From contig NZ_BDDT01000004.1 of the NCBI RefSeq assembly GCF_001661495.1, positions 124,001 through 188,000 of the forward strand: 64,000 nucleotides of DNA, given 5' to 3'. The notes under the pieces were generated by a model. That model was not told the DNA's origin, searched no databases, and saw nothing but the letters and a program-made list of their open reading frames with translations. The position numbers and the translations under genes are program-made. The DNA is from Pseudoalteromonas prydzensis (lineage in GTDB: Bacteria; Pseudomonadota; Gammaproteobacteria; Enterobacterales; Alteromonadaceae). Shown piece after piece: positions 49,707-58,323 of this stretch. Each line of letters begins with the position of its first letter. Position 1 is the first letter of the stretch.

Positions 49707-49802
49707 ACACTTTATTGCGCGAATAAATGCAAGTTTTTACACTTTTACGCGCGAATAAATGCGGATTTTCACACTTTTATGCGCGAATAAGTGTGGTTGT
49801 GT
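49707..49802. repeat. Three exact-period 32-bp direct repeats before the DUF4143 ATPase
   Basis: Copies at 49707-49738, 49739-49770 and 49771-49802. Each begins ACACTTT and has GCGCGAATAA in the middle. The last copy diverges in its final third. The core TTTATT-GCGCG-AATAAA of copy 1 is itself an inverted repeat. They end 14 bp before the ATPase start codon, so they probably bind a regulator. Confidence 0.8.
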
Positions 49803-49882
49803 TGTATGAATTAAATTTACTACCATTTTAAACTGTGATGTTTTACCTTGTTGTGCAGTCGTTTTTAAGGGATAACGAAGAT

Positions 49883-50227
49883 ATGGCAAGGCCTATTTCA
49901 ATAGAAAACGCTGAGCATTATAACTGGGGTGATAACTGCGATGGTTGGCATTTGGTGAAAAGTGCGGCATTGAGTGTGATCCAAGAGCGAGTGCCGCCGG
50001 GCTGTTGTGAGCAGTTGCATAAGCATGAGTTTGCAGAGCAGTTCTTTTTTGTACTTAATGGGCAGGCTAGTTTGATAGTGGAAGCTGAAACGCACATATT
50101 AAATCCGCAGCAGGGCTTGCATGTGCCTGCGGGGGTTGTTCATCAACTATGTAATTATGGTGAGGACGATTTGGTTTTTATTGTTACCTCAACGCCGCCA
50201 AGTCATGGTGATAGAGTTAACCAATAA
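49883..50227 (+). CDS. Cupin-domain protein
   Basis: 114 residues. Single cupin barrel. Motif 1 is QLHKHEFAEQFFFVLNG with metal-ligand type His-x-His and Glu residues; motif 2 is GLHVPAGVVHQLCN with the last His. Small single-domain cupins are metal-binding sugar isomerases, dioxygenases or sensors; no specific reaction can be assigned. The start at 49883 (MARPISIENAEHY) is preferred over 49835, which would add an unlikely hydrophobic leader. Followed by a terminator and the octamer array, convergent to lpd. Confidence 0.82.
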   Translation: MARPISIENAEHYNWGDNCDGWHLVKSAALSVIQERVPPGCCEQLHKHEFAEQFFFVLNGQASLIVEAETHILNPQQGLHVPAGVVHQLCNYGEDDLVFIVTSTPPSHGDRVNQ

Positions 50228-50270
50228 TACCAAAGGAGGCCTAGACCTCCTTGATTATTGGTAATATTTT
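50221..50270 (+). terminator. Terminator after cupin gene
   Basis: Stem AAGGAGG/CCTCCTT with 6-nt loop, extended by CCAATAAT/ATTATTGG, then TAATATTTTT. Its left arm contains the cupin stop codon. Confidence 0.8.
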
Positions 50271-50273
50271 TAT

Positions 50274-50366
50274 CCTAGCAACCTAGCAACCTAGCAACCT
50301 AGCAACCTAGCAACCTAGCAACCTAGCAACCTAGCAACCTAGCAACCTAGCAACCTAGCAACCTAG
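50274..50366. repeat. CCTAGCAA octamer tandem array, 11 copies
   Basis: Eleven perfect 8-bp units (50274-50361) plus CCTAG. The lpd stop codon (CTA on the plus strand, 50363-50365) lies in the last partial unit. The unit is the tRNA-leader heptamer with one more A. Confidence 0.95.
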
Positions 50367-51811
50367 TTCCCCGGTCCACATTCCATACATTGGTTAATAA
50401 TGTCTGGGCCAAATTTAAGTTTGGCGTTTAAATCGCGCAGTGCGGTGCGTAGGCCTTCTTCAATCACTGGGTGATAAAAAGGCATGTCGAGCATCTGTGG
50501 TACGGTCATTTTATTTTGTACAGCCCATGCCAGTAAGTGAGCTATATGCTCAGCTTGTGGGCCAATAAACTCGGCACCTAAAAATAAGCCAGTGCCTTGC
50601 TCTGCGTATAAACGCATATGGCCTTTGTTTTTCAGCATTACGCGGCTGCGACCTTGGTTTTCAAAGCTGACTTCACCAATTTCAAAACAACCACATTCAC
50701 CAAAACGCTCGGTTATTTGTTTATAAGTTTCACCAATCATAGCAATTTGTGGATCGCTAAATACCGCGGCAATTGCCGCGCGGCGCAGGCCATTACGCAC
50801 ATCAGGGAATCGCCCTGCGTTTTGCCCAGCAATAGTGCCTTGATCGCTTGCTTCGTGTAGCAATGGGATCATGTTACTGGCATCCCCGGCAATAAATATA
50901 TTTGAATCGCCACACTGCATAGTGTGTTTATCCGCGATTGGCACGCCGCGTTCATCAAGCTCAATGCCAGTGTTTTCAAGGCCGAGCTTGTCGGTGTTTG
51001 GTACGCGGCCTGTAGCGGCAAGCACGTAATCAAATTGTTCGGTTTGTTTGTTGCCGTTTTTGTCTACATAGCTAAGCTGGGCTTTATCGCCCACTTTTTG
51101 CATTTCAGAGACGTTTGAATCGGTATCAACATAAAATTCTTCAGCGAATACGGTATTTGCGTAATCTTTTATAACAGGGTCGGTAATTGGGCCAATTGCG
51201 CCACCTACACCAAATAGTTTTACCTTTACACCTAAGCGGTGTAGGGCTTGGCCAATTTCAAGGCCAATTACACCAGGGCCAAATACAGCAACTGACTCTG
51301 GCAAATCTTGCCAATTGAATACGTCATCGTTAATGATCAGTCTGTCGCCAAAATTATTAAATACCTTAGGGTAAGCAGGGCGTGAGCCAGTAGCTATTAC
51401 AAAACGCTTAGCGGTAATAATGGTATGGTCGTCAATTTGTACGCGGTTAGCATCTAGAAATTTTGCGTAGCCTTTGATTTTATCTTCACTTGGTAACTCA
51501 TCTACGGCTTCGACTACAAAGCCTGCAAAGCGGTCGCGCTCGTTACGTACCCGGGCCATTACTTCAACACCGTTTATAGTTGGTTTTGAGCTGTGTACAC
51601 CAAATGCAGGGGCCACTTCAATTGAGTGAGCGGCTTCGGCTGCGGCTATTAAAAGCTTGCTTGGCATACAACCAACACGCGCACAGGTTGTACCATAGGG
51701 GCCTGCTTCAATCATTAGTACATTGTTAGTGTGTTGTTTAGCATTGCGATATGCGCTTAAGCCTGCGGTGCCAGCACCAATTACAACAACGTCTGTTTGC
51801 AGTTCTTTCAT
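50363..51811 (-). CDS. lpd: Dihydrolipoyl dehydrogenase-like flavoprotein disulfide reductase
   Basis: 482 residues. FAD loop VVVIGAGTAGLSAYRNA (about 8-24). Redox-active disulfide CARVGCMPSKLLI (about 43-55). Second nucleotide loop VFGPGVIGLEIGQAL. C-terminal dimer domain with FYHPVIEEGLRTAL supplying the catalytic His-Glu pair. It is of the type annotated as dihydrolipoyl dehydrogenase but not linked to a 2-oxo acid dehydrogenase operon. Instead it lies directly downstream of the peroxiredoxin-glutaredoxin gene on the same strand, and may serve oxidative-stress defence. Odd: it ends in CMECGPGN, a CxxC near the C-terminus. Confidence 0.88.
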   Translation of the reverse strand: MKELQTDVVVIGAGTAGLSAYRNAKQHTNNVLMIEAGPYGTTCARVGCMPSKLLIAAAEAAHSIEVAPAFGVHSSKPTINGVEVMARVRNERDRFAGFVVEAVDELPSEDKIKGYAKFLDANRVQIDDHTIITAKRFVIATGSRPAYPKVFNNFGDRLIINDDVFNWQDLPESVAVFGPGVIGLEIGQALHRLGVKVKLFGVGGAIGPITDPVIKDYANTVFAEEFYVDTDSNVSEMQKVGDKAQLSYVDKNGNKQTEQFDYVLAATGRVPNTDKLGLENTGIELDERGVPIADKHTMQCGDSNIFIAGDASNMIPLLHEASDQGTIAGQNAGRFPDVRNGLRRAAIAAVFSDPQIAMIGETYKQITERFGECGCFEIGEVSFENQGRSRVMLKNKGHMRLYAEQGTGLFLGAEFIGPQAEHIAHLLAWAVQNKMTVPQMLDMPFYHPVIEEGLRTALRDLNAKLKFGPDIINQCMECGPGN

Positions 51812-51829
51812 AGTGTTGTCCTTTAATAA

Positions 51830-51853
51830 AAAAGGGGCGTTAATGCCCCTTTT
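51830..51853 (-). terminator. Terminator between prx-grx and lpd
   Basis: 9-bp stem AAAAGGGGC/GCCCCTTTT, 6-nt loop; T-run on either strand. It may limit read-through from the peroxiredoxin gene into lpd. Confidence 0.8.
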
Positions 51854-51881
51854 CTTAGTTTGATGAGGGTTATAAAACTAC

Positions 51882-52613
51882 TTATTTAGCAAAGTATTTT
51901 TCTAAATCGTCAGAGCCACCAATGTGCTTACCGCCGATAAATACTTGTGGCACGGTTTCGCGGCCTGATATTGCTTTAAGGCTAGTTAGTGAGGCGCCAG
52001 CACCCATAGTGATTTCTTCGTAAACTAGGCCTTTTTCTTCTAGTAAGGCTTTTGCTTTTTTACAGAACGGGCAACCTGGTTTAGTAAATAAGCTTACTGC
52101 TTCTGGTTTAACCTGCTTAGGGTTAATGTAATCAAGCATGGTATCTGCGTCAGATACTTCAAACGGGTCACCTGGTAAATCTGGTTCGATGAACATTTTT
52201 TCGATAACGCCATCTTTTACCAGCATAGAGTATCTCCAGCTGCGTTTGCCAAAACCTAAATCGTTTTTATCAACTAACATGCCCATGCCGTCAGTGAATT
52301 CGCCGTTACCGTCTGGCAATAAGGTAATGTTTTGTGCTTCTTGATGCTCAGCCCATGCATTCATTACAAAGGTATCGTTTACTGATACACACACGATGTC
52401 GTCAACGCCATTTTGCTTAAGTACACCAGCAAGCTCGTTGTAGCGTGGTAAATGCGTTGATGAACAGGTTGGTGTAAATGCACCGGGTAGTGAAAATACA
52501 ACAACGGTTTTACCTTTGAAAATGTCGTCAGAAGTTACTGATTTCCATTCGTCGTTTACGCGAGTTGCAAATGTAACCTGTGGAATTGTTTGACCTTCAA
52601 TATTGTTTAACAT
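51882..52613 (-). CDS. Peroxiredoxin-glutaredoxin hybrid (glutathione-dependent peroxidase)
   Basis: 243 residues. The N-terminal Prx5-type domain has peroxidatic Cys50 in SLPGAFTPTCSSTHLPRYN. The C-terminal glutaredoxin domain has active site KPGCPFCKKAK (about 180) and TVPQVFIGGKHIGGSDDL. Fused Prx-Grx proteins use glutathione directly to reduce hydrogen peroxide and alkyl hydroperoxides, as in Haemophilus and Vibrio. It is divergent from oxyR over about 115 bp, a classic regulator-target arrangement. Confidence 0.94.
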   Translation of the reverse strand: MLNNIEGQTIPQVTFATRVNDEWKSVTSDDIFKGKTVVVFSLPGAFTPTCSSTHLPRYNELAGVLKQNGVDDIVCVSVNDTFVMNAWAEHQEAQNITLLPDGNGEFTDGMGMLVDKNDLGFGKRSWRYSMLVKDGVIEKMFIEPDLPGDPFEVSDADTMLDYINPKQVKPEAVSLFTKPGCPFCKKAKALLEEKGLVYEEITMGAGASLTSLKAISGRETVPQVFIGGKHIGGSDDLEKYFAK

Positions 52614-52727
52614 GTTTTTTAGTTCCTCTTGATTTGTTGATAGCCATTATGTCGTGAAAGTTACAATAGCTCCAATCGTTTGTTTATATTACTATGATAG
52701 GTATTACCGATTAGTTGTGAGTTTGCT

Positions 52728-53630
52728 ATGAATTTAAAAGACCTTGAATATGTAAAAGCAATTGCGCACTTTAAGCATTTTCGTAAAGCTGCCGATGCGT
52801 GCTATGTAAGCCAACCGACGCTCAGTGGCCAAGTAAAAAAATTAGAGCAGGAGTTAGGGGTAACTTTATTTGACCGTTCCACTAAGCAAGTTACTTTAAC
52901 GGTGCAGGGTGAACGTTTGTTGACACAAATAAAAGTGATCTTAGAGCAAACCCAAATATTAAAAGAGCTAGCGGCCACATCGAGTGCGCCACTTCAAGGT
53001 AAAGTAAGAATAGGCATTATTCCAACAATTGCCCCGTATTTATTACCAACCTTGCTTACCTCTATGAAAGAAGCATTTGCAGAGAGTCAATTTGCTTTTG
53101 TTGAGATGCAAACTGCCACCATTTTAACTGCGTTGGATAATGGTGAGTTAGACGTGGCTATCTTAGCAGATGTGCCTGAACTTAAGCTTTATCATACAGT
53201 TAATTTATACAAAGAAGATTTTTTGGTGGCAATGTCAACCCAAAACAACCTTGCAAAACGCAGCAAAATTGCCTTGGATGAGTTGCAAGCCTGTAATTTG
53301 TTGATGCTCAGTGATGGTCATTGTTTTAAAGATCAGGCACAGCAATTTTGTTTTGCCGCAGGCGTTGATGTATCAAATGAGTATCAAGGAAACAGTTTAG
53401 AAACTTTATTAGCTTTAGTGGCAATGGATGACGGAGTAACCTTTGTGCCTAAGCTTGCCTGTATTGCACGAGCAGGAATTAGCTATTTACCAATTTTTCC
53501 TACTCAGCAGCGCAATGTGGTGCTGGCATGCCGTAAACATTACCCACATTTAGCGGGTATTGAGGTGCTTGCGCAGTGGCTAAGCGAGCACCCTGGTTTA
53601 CGCCAGCAGCTGGCTAAGGCTCTGAACTAA
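52728..53630 (+). CDS. oxyR: Hydrogen peroxide-sensing LysR regulator OxyR
   Basis: 300 residues. N-terminal LysR helix-turn-helix (MNLKDLEYVKAIAHFKHFRK, YVSQPTLSGQVKKLEQELG). The sensor domain has Cys199 and Cys208 in SDGHCFKDQAQQFC, the same positions as the E. coli redox pair that forms a disulfide on peroxide. Activates peroxide-defence genes, very likely including the divergent prx-grx gene. Its last 17 bp overlap the end of flgT on the opposite strand. Confidence 0.97.
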   Translation: MNLKDLEYVKAIAHFKHFRKAADACYVSQPTLSGQVKKLEQELGVTLFDRSTKQVTLTVQGERLLTQIKVILEQTQILKELAATSSAPLQGKVRIGIIPTIAPYLLPTLLTSMKEAFAESQFAFVEMQTATILTALDNGELDVAILADVPELKLYHTVNLYKEDFLVAMSTQNNLAKRSKIALDELQACNLLMLSDGHCFKDQAQQFCFAAGVDVSNEYQGNSLETLLALVAMDDGVTFVPKLACIARAGISYLPIFPTQQRNVVLACRKHYPHLAGIEVLAQWLSEHPGLRQQLAKALN

Positions 53631-54807
53631 TCAATTCAACAACATCATTGATTTGAATATTAGGCAGCGGCTGTTGATCAACGCTTACGGCAACTGCGCT
53701 TTGCTTATAAACTTGCTCTACTTGTAGCTGATTAAGTGTGGTGATCAGATGGGGCATTTTGTTTCCTGCCGCATCGGTTAAATAATTATGATGAGCAATA
53801 CTTAAACGTTGGCCTTTTTCTATACCATGAGCTGTGCCTAAATTAATGATCAACTTATTATTTTCAATGTGTAGGATTTTACCTTGAGTTTCTAGGCAGG
53901 CCATCGCGGCTTGTAAGTCATAACTTACCGTTTGATTGATATCTGCAATGCTTTGGCCGTAATCTGAGCTCCAAAACTTTTCACTGTATACATCAATAAT
54001 TTTAGTTTTTTCAAATGGCCAAATTGCTTGGCTGCGATAACTTTTTTGCCATAGTCGCTCATACGTGGTGCCATCAAATAAAGCAAAATCAACCTTGTAA
54101 GAGCGTTGATAGGTTTCGTCTTGCCAAAATGCATAACTGTTATTGAGCTTGTCGCTGTTAGAAATATCAACAATCTGGCTGAGTAACACATATTGCGAAT
54201 TACTACGGCTCGAGATCTCTTCTAATAGGGCGTTGCTATAGTCGTATTGCTGATTAAAAAATTCGCTGACCCGGATCGGAAAGTTAAAATAAGCGGTTGG
54301 CTTAGCATTCATCGCCGATTTACTTAAGGTTTTATACAAAGCTTCGCTGGTGGCTTTATCAATGTCAAAAATTTGACCCATACGAGCCTGTTCACGATTA
54401 ATCAATTGTGTTTGGGTGATCGCAACAAATTTAGTAAATTGATTTGCAGGGCAGTGCTCTTGTTGTGGGAAGATATCTAAGCGTAACGTAATAGCAAATT
54501 GGTCAGATGTTCGATCTTCACTGATCATCTCTATTTTTTGAATTTCACCATGGCTGTTTATTTTTAGTTGATCTTGGGTTAACACCCCATCTACTAAGGT
54601 TTGCATTGAGCTTACCCGTGCGCCTGAAAACACTAAAGCTTGGGTGATGGCATCTTTGATAGCCGCGGATTTAGCACCACTGATGTCACCATTTTTTATA
54701 CTCGCGTGACCGGTTGATTCATACCACTGCGCAATTGTATTGGGAGAAAATAGACTGATGCTCAGCCAACTGCTGGCGATGACTACTGTTGATATAATTC
54801 GCTTCAT
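53614..54807 (-). CDS. flgT: Flagellar assembly protein T (H-ring component)
   Basis: About 397 residues. Signal peptide MKRIISTVVIASSWLSISLF, cleavage near IAQ. The FlgT N-domain has WYESTGHASIKNGDISGAKSAA. The middle domain includes YVLLSQIVDIS. The C-domain shows GTAHGIEKGQRLSI, an SH3-like strand pattern. FlgT forms the H-ring around the outer LP ring of Vibrio-type polar flagella and is needed for motor assembly. Start 54807 is chosen as it begins the signal peptide; the 54831 start would precede it by eight codons. Divergent from flgP. Confidence 0.9.
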   Translation of the reverse strand: MKRIISTVVIASSWLSISLFSPNTIAQWYESTGHASIKNGDISGAKSAAIKDAITQALVFSGARVSSMQTLVDGVLTQDQLKINSHGEIQKIEMISEDRTSDQFAITLRLDIFPQQEHCPANQFTKFVAITQTQLINREQARMGQIFDIDKATSEALYKTLSKSAMNAKPTAYFNFPIRVSEFFNQQYDYSNALLEEISSRSNSQYVLLSQIVDISNSDKLNNSYAFWQDETYQRSYKVDFALFDGTTYERLWQKSYRSQAIWPFEKTKIIDVYSEKFWSSDYGQSIADINQTVSYDLQAAMACLETQGKILHIENNKLIINLGTAHGIEKGQRLSIAHHNYLTDAAGNKMPHLITTLNQLQVEQVYKQSAVAVSVDQQPLPNIQINDVVELISSEP

Positions 54808-54967
54808 TTCCCAAACCCCATGATCATACATTTACTATTAGAAGTAACAGAGCAAGGACTGTACCAATTGTATGAGTTGAGCGTTTAAAACCAGTAAAGG
54901 GGTTAATTATGGCATTGATCGTGCATTGATTTAGCAATTAATGATTCGTTTAAGCGTGAGAGAAGCC

Positions 54968-55426
54968 ATGCGTATTGTGATTTCAATTTGTCTACTAGCA
55001 AGTTTAGGTTTAGCTGGTTGCAGCAGTATTTTTGATAAACATGTTGAATATAAGTATATAGAGCCAGATAACTACCCAATTTTAAAAGCGGTTGGCTATG
55101 CGCCAATCAGCGCGCAACCAGGTGATAATCAATCACAACGTTCATTAATGGCGATTAAAGCATCAAAACTTGAAGCCTACCGTGAGCTTGCAGAACAAGT
55201 GTATGGGCAAAAGATCACCGCAGGCACAACGGTACGTGGCAGTATTGCACAAAACGATCAATTGCAAAGCCAAGTGCAAGGGATCATCAAAGGCGCGCAA
55301 GTGATTAAGAGCTACGCGGTAGGTGATACTTACGCCACTGAGTTACAGCTTGATATGAAACGGGTGCATGATCTATATATAGGCGAGATAAAACCTCGCG
55401 AAGTGAAAAAAGTAACCTATTACTAA
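54968..55426 (+). CDS. flgP: Flagellar outer-membrane lipoprotein FlgP (LPP20 family)
   Basis: 152 residues. Lipoprotein signal with lipobox LAGC after MRIVISICLLASLG. LPP20-type domain: VGYAPIS, SLMAIKASKLEAYRELAEQVYG, KSYAVGDTYATELQLDMKRV. FlgP forms the basal disk/H-ring with FlgO and FlgT. Start 54968 rather than 54941 because it begins the signal and has GAGA just upstream. It is divergent from flgT; flgO, normally adjacent, is not here, but FlgO-like genes lie about 7 kb upstream. Confidence 0.9.
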   Translation: MRIVISICLLASLGLAGCSSIFDKHVEYKYIEPDNYPILKAVGYAPISAQPGDNQSQRSLMAIKASKLEAYRELAEQVYGQKITAGTTVRGSIAQNDQLQSQVQGIIKGAQVIKSYAVGDTYATELQLDMKRVHDLYIGEIKPREVKKVTYY

Positions 55427-55596
55427 GCTCTAATACATTTGTTGCTATTTAGCTTTAATAAGCAACAAAATAATGACTAAAATATCTCACTGTTAACGCT
55501 TCAGTGCTATGCTTTATTTACTGTTTTTTATTGAATAAAGATTGTGGCAAGCAGAAACTCGACGCGTTTTTTAGTGACCTACTCAAGGTTGCCTCT

Positions 55597-56310
55597 GTGA
55601 GGGCTTTTCGCTCTGGTTGTGTATCTTTGAGTAAATGGAGTAATCGCCCGTTACTGCATTTTGTGCTGCTTTTAATACTTGTTACCACGCTTGTGTATGC
55701 TGACCGTCTTCCTATCCAATTTAATACCTTTTTAGAAAAAATGAACCAACAGTTTGGCCCTGCTCGTGTAGCCGTCGCTCGCAATTGGCAAACAATGTTA
55801 GTCCAATCGCAGAATAAAACCGAACAACAAAAAATTTTAATCGTAAATGATTTTTTTGCGCGCAACTTACGCTACCGCACTGATATCCAGCTTTGGCAAC
55901 AAAATGACTATTGGGCAACGCCGCTCGAAACCTTAGGTAAAGGTTTTGGTGATTGCGAAGATTACGCCATTGCTAAATATATTAGCTTGCGGGCATTAGG
56001 TATAGATGACAGTAAATTACGCCTGATCTACGTTAAAGCGCAAATTGGTGGTCCAAATTCAAAACAAACACAAGCGCATATGGTGTTGGGGTATTTTGTT
56101 ACTCCCAACGCACAGCCGCTAATTTTAGATAGTCTTATTACAAAAGTACTGCCCGCTGCTAAACGGACTGATCTTAGCCCTGTTTTCAGTTTTAATAGTC
56201 AAGGCCTTTGGGCGAATAACTCAACGCAAAGTGTGGCAAATCCGACTGCGCGGTTATCTCGCTGGCGCAATATAATTGAGCAGACGAAGTTAGAAGGAGT
56301 TATGTGGTGA
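55597..56310 (+). CDS. lapG: LapG-type transglutaminase-like periplasmic cysteine protease
   Basis: About 237 residues from this start. Signal or anchor segment LLHFVLLLILVTTLVYA, then the BTLCP domain. The complete triad, numbered from the longest frame at 55504, is Cys151 in GKGFGDCEDYAIAKY, His192 in QAHMVLGY and Asp209 in LILDSLI. In Pseudomonas, LapG cuts the N-terminal di-alanine site of the giant adhesin LapA, releasing cells from biofilm; Ca is needed. GTG 55597 is favoured by AAGG 8 nt upstream; a GTG at 55504 and a TTG near 55630 are alternatives. Its stop overlaps the lapD start (TGATG). Confidence 0.9.
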   Translation: MRAFRSGCVSLSKWSNRPLLHFVLLLILVTTLVYADRLPIQFNTFLEKMNQQFGPARVAVARNWQTMLVQSQNKTEQQKILIVNDFFARNLRYRTDIQLWQQNDYWATPLETLGKGFGDCEDYAIAKYISLRALGIDDSKLRLIYVKAQIGGPNSKQTQAHMVLGYFVTPNAQPLILDSLITKVLPAAKRTDLSPVFSFNSQGLWANNSTQSVANPTARLSRWRNIIEQTKLEGVMW

Positions 56311-58295
56311 TGAGCTTTATTTCCTTATTTAAACGTAATAAACGTATCACGTTGCGCCAAGAGCTATGGTTAGCAATTTTAGTGGTGATTATTATTGGTT
56401 TCGTCAGTAGTGTGCTGATCAGTACGTATTCAGCTAAGCACTACTTTACCTCTCAGTTGTATTTAAAAAATGTCGATAATGCCAATAGTTTAGCTTTAAT
56501 GTTGAGTCAGTTGCATAAAGATCCGGTTGAACTAGAGTTACTGATTTCAGCTACTTTTGATACTGGTCATTATCAACGGATTGAATTACAAAACCCGCAA
56601 GGTGAGACGATCATAAAAAGGGTTTTTAGCGGCGAATTTGATACCAGTGCACCTGACTGGTTTCATCATTTCTATCATTTGCAAGTGATGCCAGGGATTG
56701 CGCAAGTAAGTGATGGTTGGCAACAATTTGGCACTTTATATTTAGAAAGCCATAGCCAATACACTGAGCAAGCATTATGGGAAAGTGCAGTTCGGTTATT
56801 TTTTAGCTTTTTTATTGTGGCGATTATCGCATGTATAGCCAGTGCTTATTTTTTAAGGCGAATATTACGGCCATTAGATGATGTGGTAGAGCAAGCCAAT
56901 GCATTGGGTGATAAACGCTTTATTAAATCTAAAGTGCCCAATACTTATGAATTTGCGCGGTTAGTCAGCTCGATGAATTTATTATCTACACGCTTTAGTC
57001 GCATAATTAAAGAAGATAAACGACGTTTAGAGGAGTTTCGCTTTAAAAGCCAACATGATGAATTAACAGGATTAGCGAACCGAGAATATTTTAGTGCCAC
57101 GTTGGAAGCACAATTACAACAATCAAAAGAGCATGCTCATGGCGCATTATTTTTATTTAGGATTGTCAATCTTGATCAAATTAGTGAGCAAGTTAATCGT
57201 GTTGAAATGGTGGATTTTTTACGCCGATTTACGCAAACATTAGTGTTGTTTTTAGAGTCAAATGAAGACCGTTTCTCCGAAAGCCATATTGCTCGTCTGT
57301 CGCATACCGATTTTGCTGTGTTAGTGACCGACACTGATGATATTGAAGGTTTAAGTGCGCAAGCATTGCAGCAACATCAAGCATTAGTAGCAGATTATAG
57401 TCAGATCAACTTAGCGATTACTCATGCCTGTAGTTATATTGAGCGCGAAGATAGCCGCTTTACACTATTAAAGCGGGTGGATAATTTATTAAAAGTAGCG
57501 ATTACGCAACCGCAAATGCAGGCGCAAGTAAACAACAATAAGCAGCGCAATGAGTTGTTTAGTGATGCCGACAGTTGGCGCGAAGCAATAGAACATGCTT
57601 TAGATACCAATGCGCTTGACGTACTGCTTTATCCGGTTAAATCATTCTCTGGTAAGTTGTTGCAAAATCAACTCAGTTTAAGCTTATTACTCAATGGTGA
57701 GCTGTATCGCAGCGGCTATTATTATCAATGGGCGAAACGGTTGCAGTTACTGGCCCGTTTAGATTGGGGGCTGATCAAGTATTTAGTAAGCGTGTTTGAG
57801 CAGCGTGATGATTTAAACCAAATTTCTGTCGAGTTATCACGGGAAACATTACTTGATGATAGCGCGGTAGCTGCGATCCTTACCTATTTAGTGGCTTTTC
57901 CGAAATTAGCTGAACACATTTGTTTTGATGTCCGTGAAAGTATTGTGGTATCAGAGTTTGCGTTATTTAAGGATTTTTGTATTCAAGCAAAGAGCATGGG
58001 CGCTAAAGTGGCGCTGAAAAGAGTGGGTCCTGCGTTTAATAAGATCAAAAAGATTCACGAGTTAGGTCTGGAAATAATTAAAATCGATAGCGTCTATGGA
58101 CACAATATCAGCTATAGCCAAGATAATCAGACCTTTTTAAGAGGGATTTGCTCGGTTGCTCATTCTATTGGGATCATGGTAATTGCGGAGGGGGTAAAAA
58201 ATCCAGAAGATCAGAAGACTCTGCAATCGTTAGGATTTGATGGCTTTGTATCGCAACCAGTTGATGACGAAAAACAGGAACAAGTAACTGAATAA
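56310..58295 (+). CDS. lapD: LapD-type c-di-GMP receptor
   Basis: About 661 residues. TM1 (about 18-38: LWLAILVVIIIGFVSSVL). Periplasmic LapD/MoxY output domain (about 40-150) with GHYQRIELQNPQGE. TM2 (about 160-183) then HAMP. The GGDEF domain is degenerate (LSHTDFAVLV in place of the signature). The EAL domain is degenerate (no EAL; LEIIKIDSVY and IAEGVKNPEDQKTLQSLGFD remain). Such domains bind c-di-GMP without turning it over. With c-di-GMP bound, LapD sequesters LapG and adhesin stays on the surface. Coupled to lapG; the start could be GTG 56304. Confidence 0.93.
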   Translation: MSFISLFKRNKRITLRQELWLAILVVIIIGFVSSVLISTYSAKHYFTSQLYLKNVDNANSLALMLSQLHKDPVELELLISATFDTGHYQRIELQNPQGETIIKRVFSGEFDTSAPDWFHHFYHLQVMPGIAQVSDGWQQFGTLYLESHSQYTEQALWESAVRLFFSFFIVAIIACIASAYFLRRILRPLDDVVEQANALGDKRFIKSKVPNTYEFARLVSSMNLLSTRFSRIIKEDKRRLEEFRFKSQHDELTGLANREYFSATLEAQLQQSKEHAHGALFLFRIVNLDQISEQVNRVEMVDFLRRFTQTLVLFLESNEDRFSESHIARLSHTDFAVLVTDTDDIEGLSAQALQQHQALVADYSQINLAITHACSYIEREDSRFTLLKRVDNLLKVAITQPQMQAQVNNNKQRNELFSDADSWREAIEHALDTNALDVLLYPVKSFSGKLLQNQLSLSLLLNGELYRSGYYYQWAKRLQLLARLDWGLIKYLVSVFEQRDDLNQISVELSRETLLDDSAVAAILTYLVAFPKLAEHICFDVRESIVVSEFALFKDFCIQAKSMGAKVALKRVGPAFNKIKKIHELGLEIIKIDSVYGHNISYSQDNQTFLRGICSVAHSIGIMVIAEGVKNPEDQKTLQSLGFDGFVSQPVDDEKQEQVTE

Positions 58296-58323
58296 TAGAC
58301 TATACGGCTTTTTGGAAACTGCG

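Noticed and set aside
50274..50366. Repeat array considered as CRISPR
   Set aside because: Units are 8 bp, directly abutting, without spacers and without cas genes; it is a simple tandem repeat.
48138..50366. Integrative element at tRNA-Arg
   Set aside because: No integrase and no duplicated tRNA 3' end were found in the window, so no att sites are called.
52614..52727. OxyR operator between prx-grx and oxyR
   Set aside because: Several ATAG/CTAT quarter-sites exist but no register fits the four-part spacing well enough; biologically expected but not demonstrable here.
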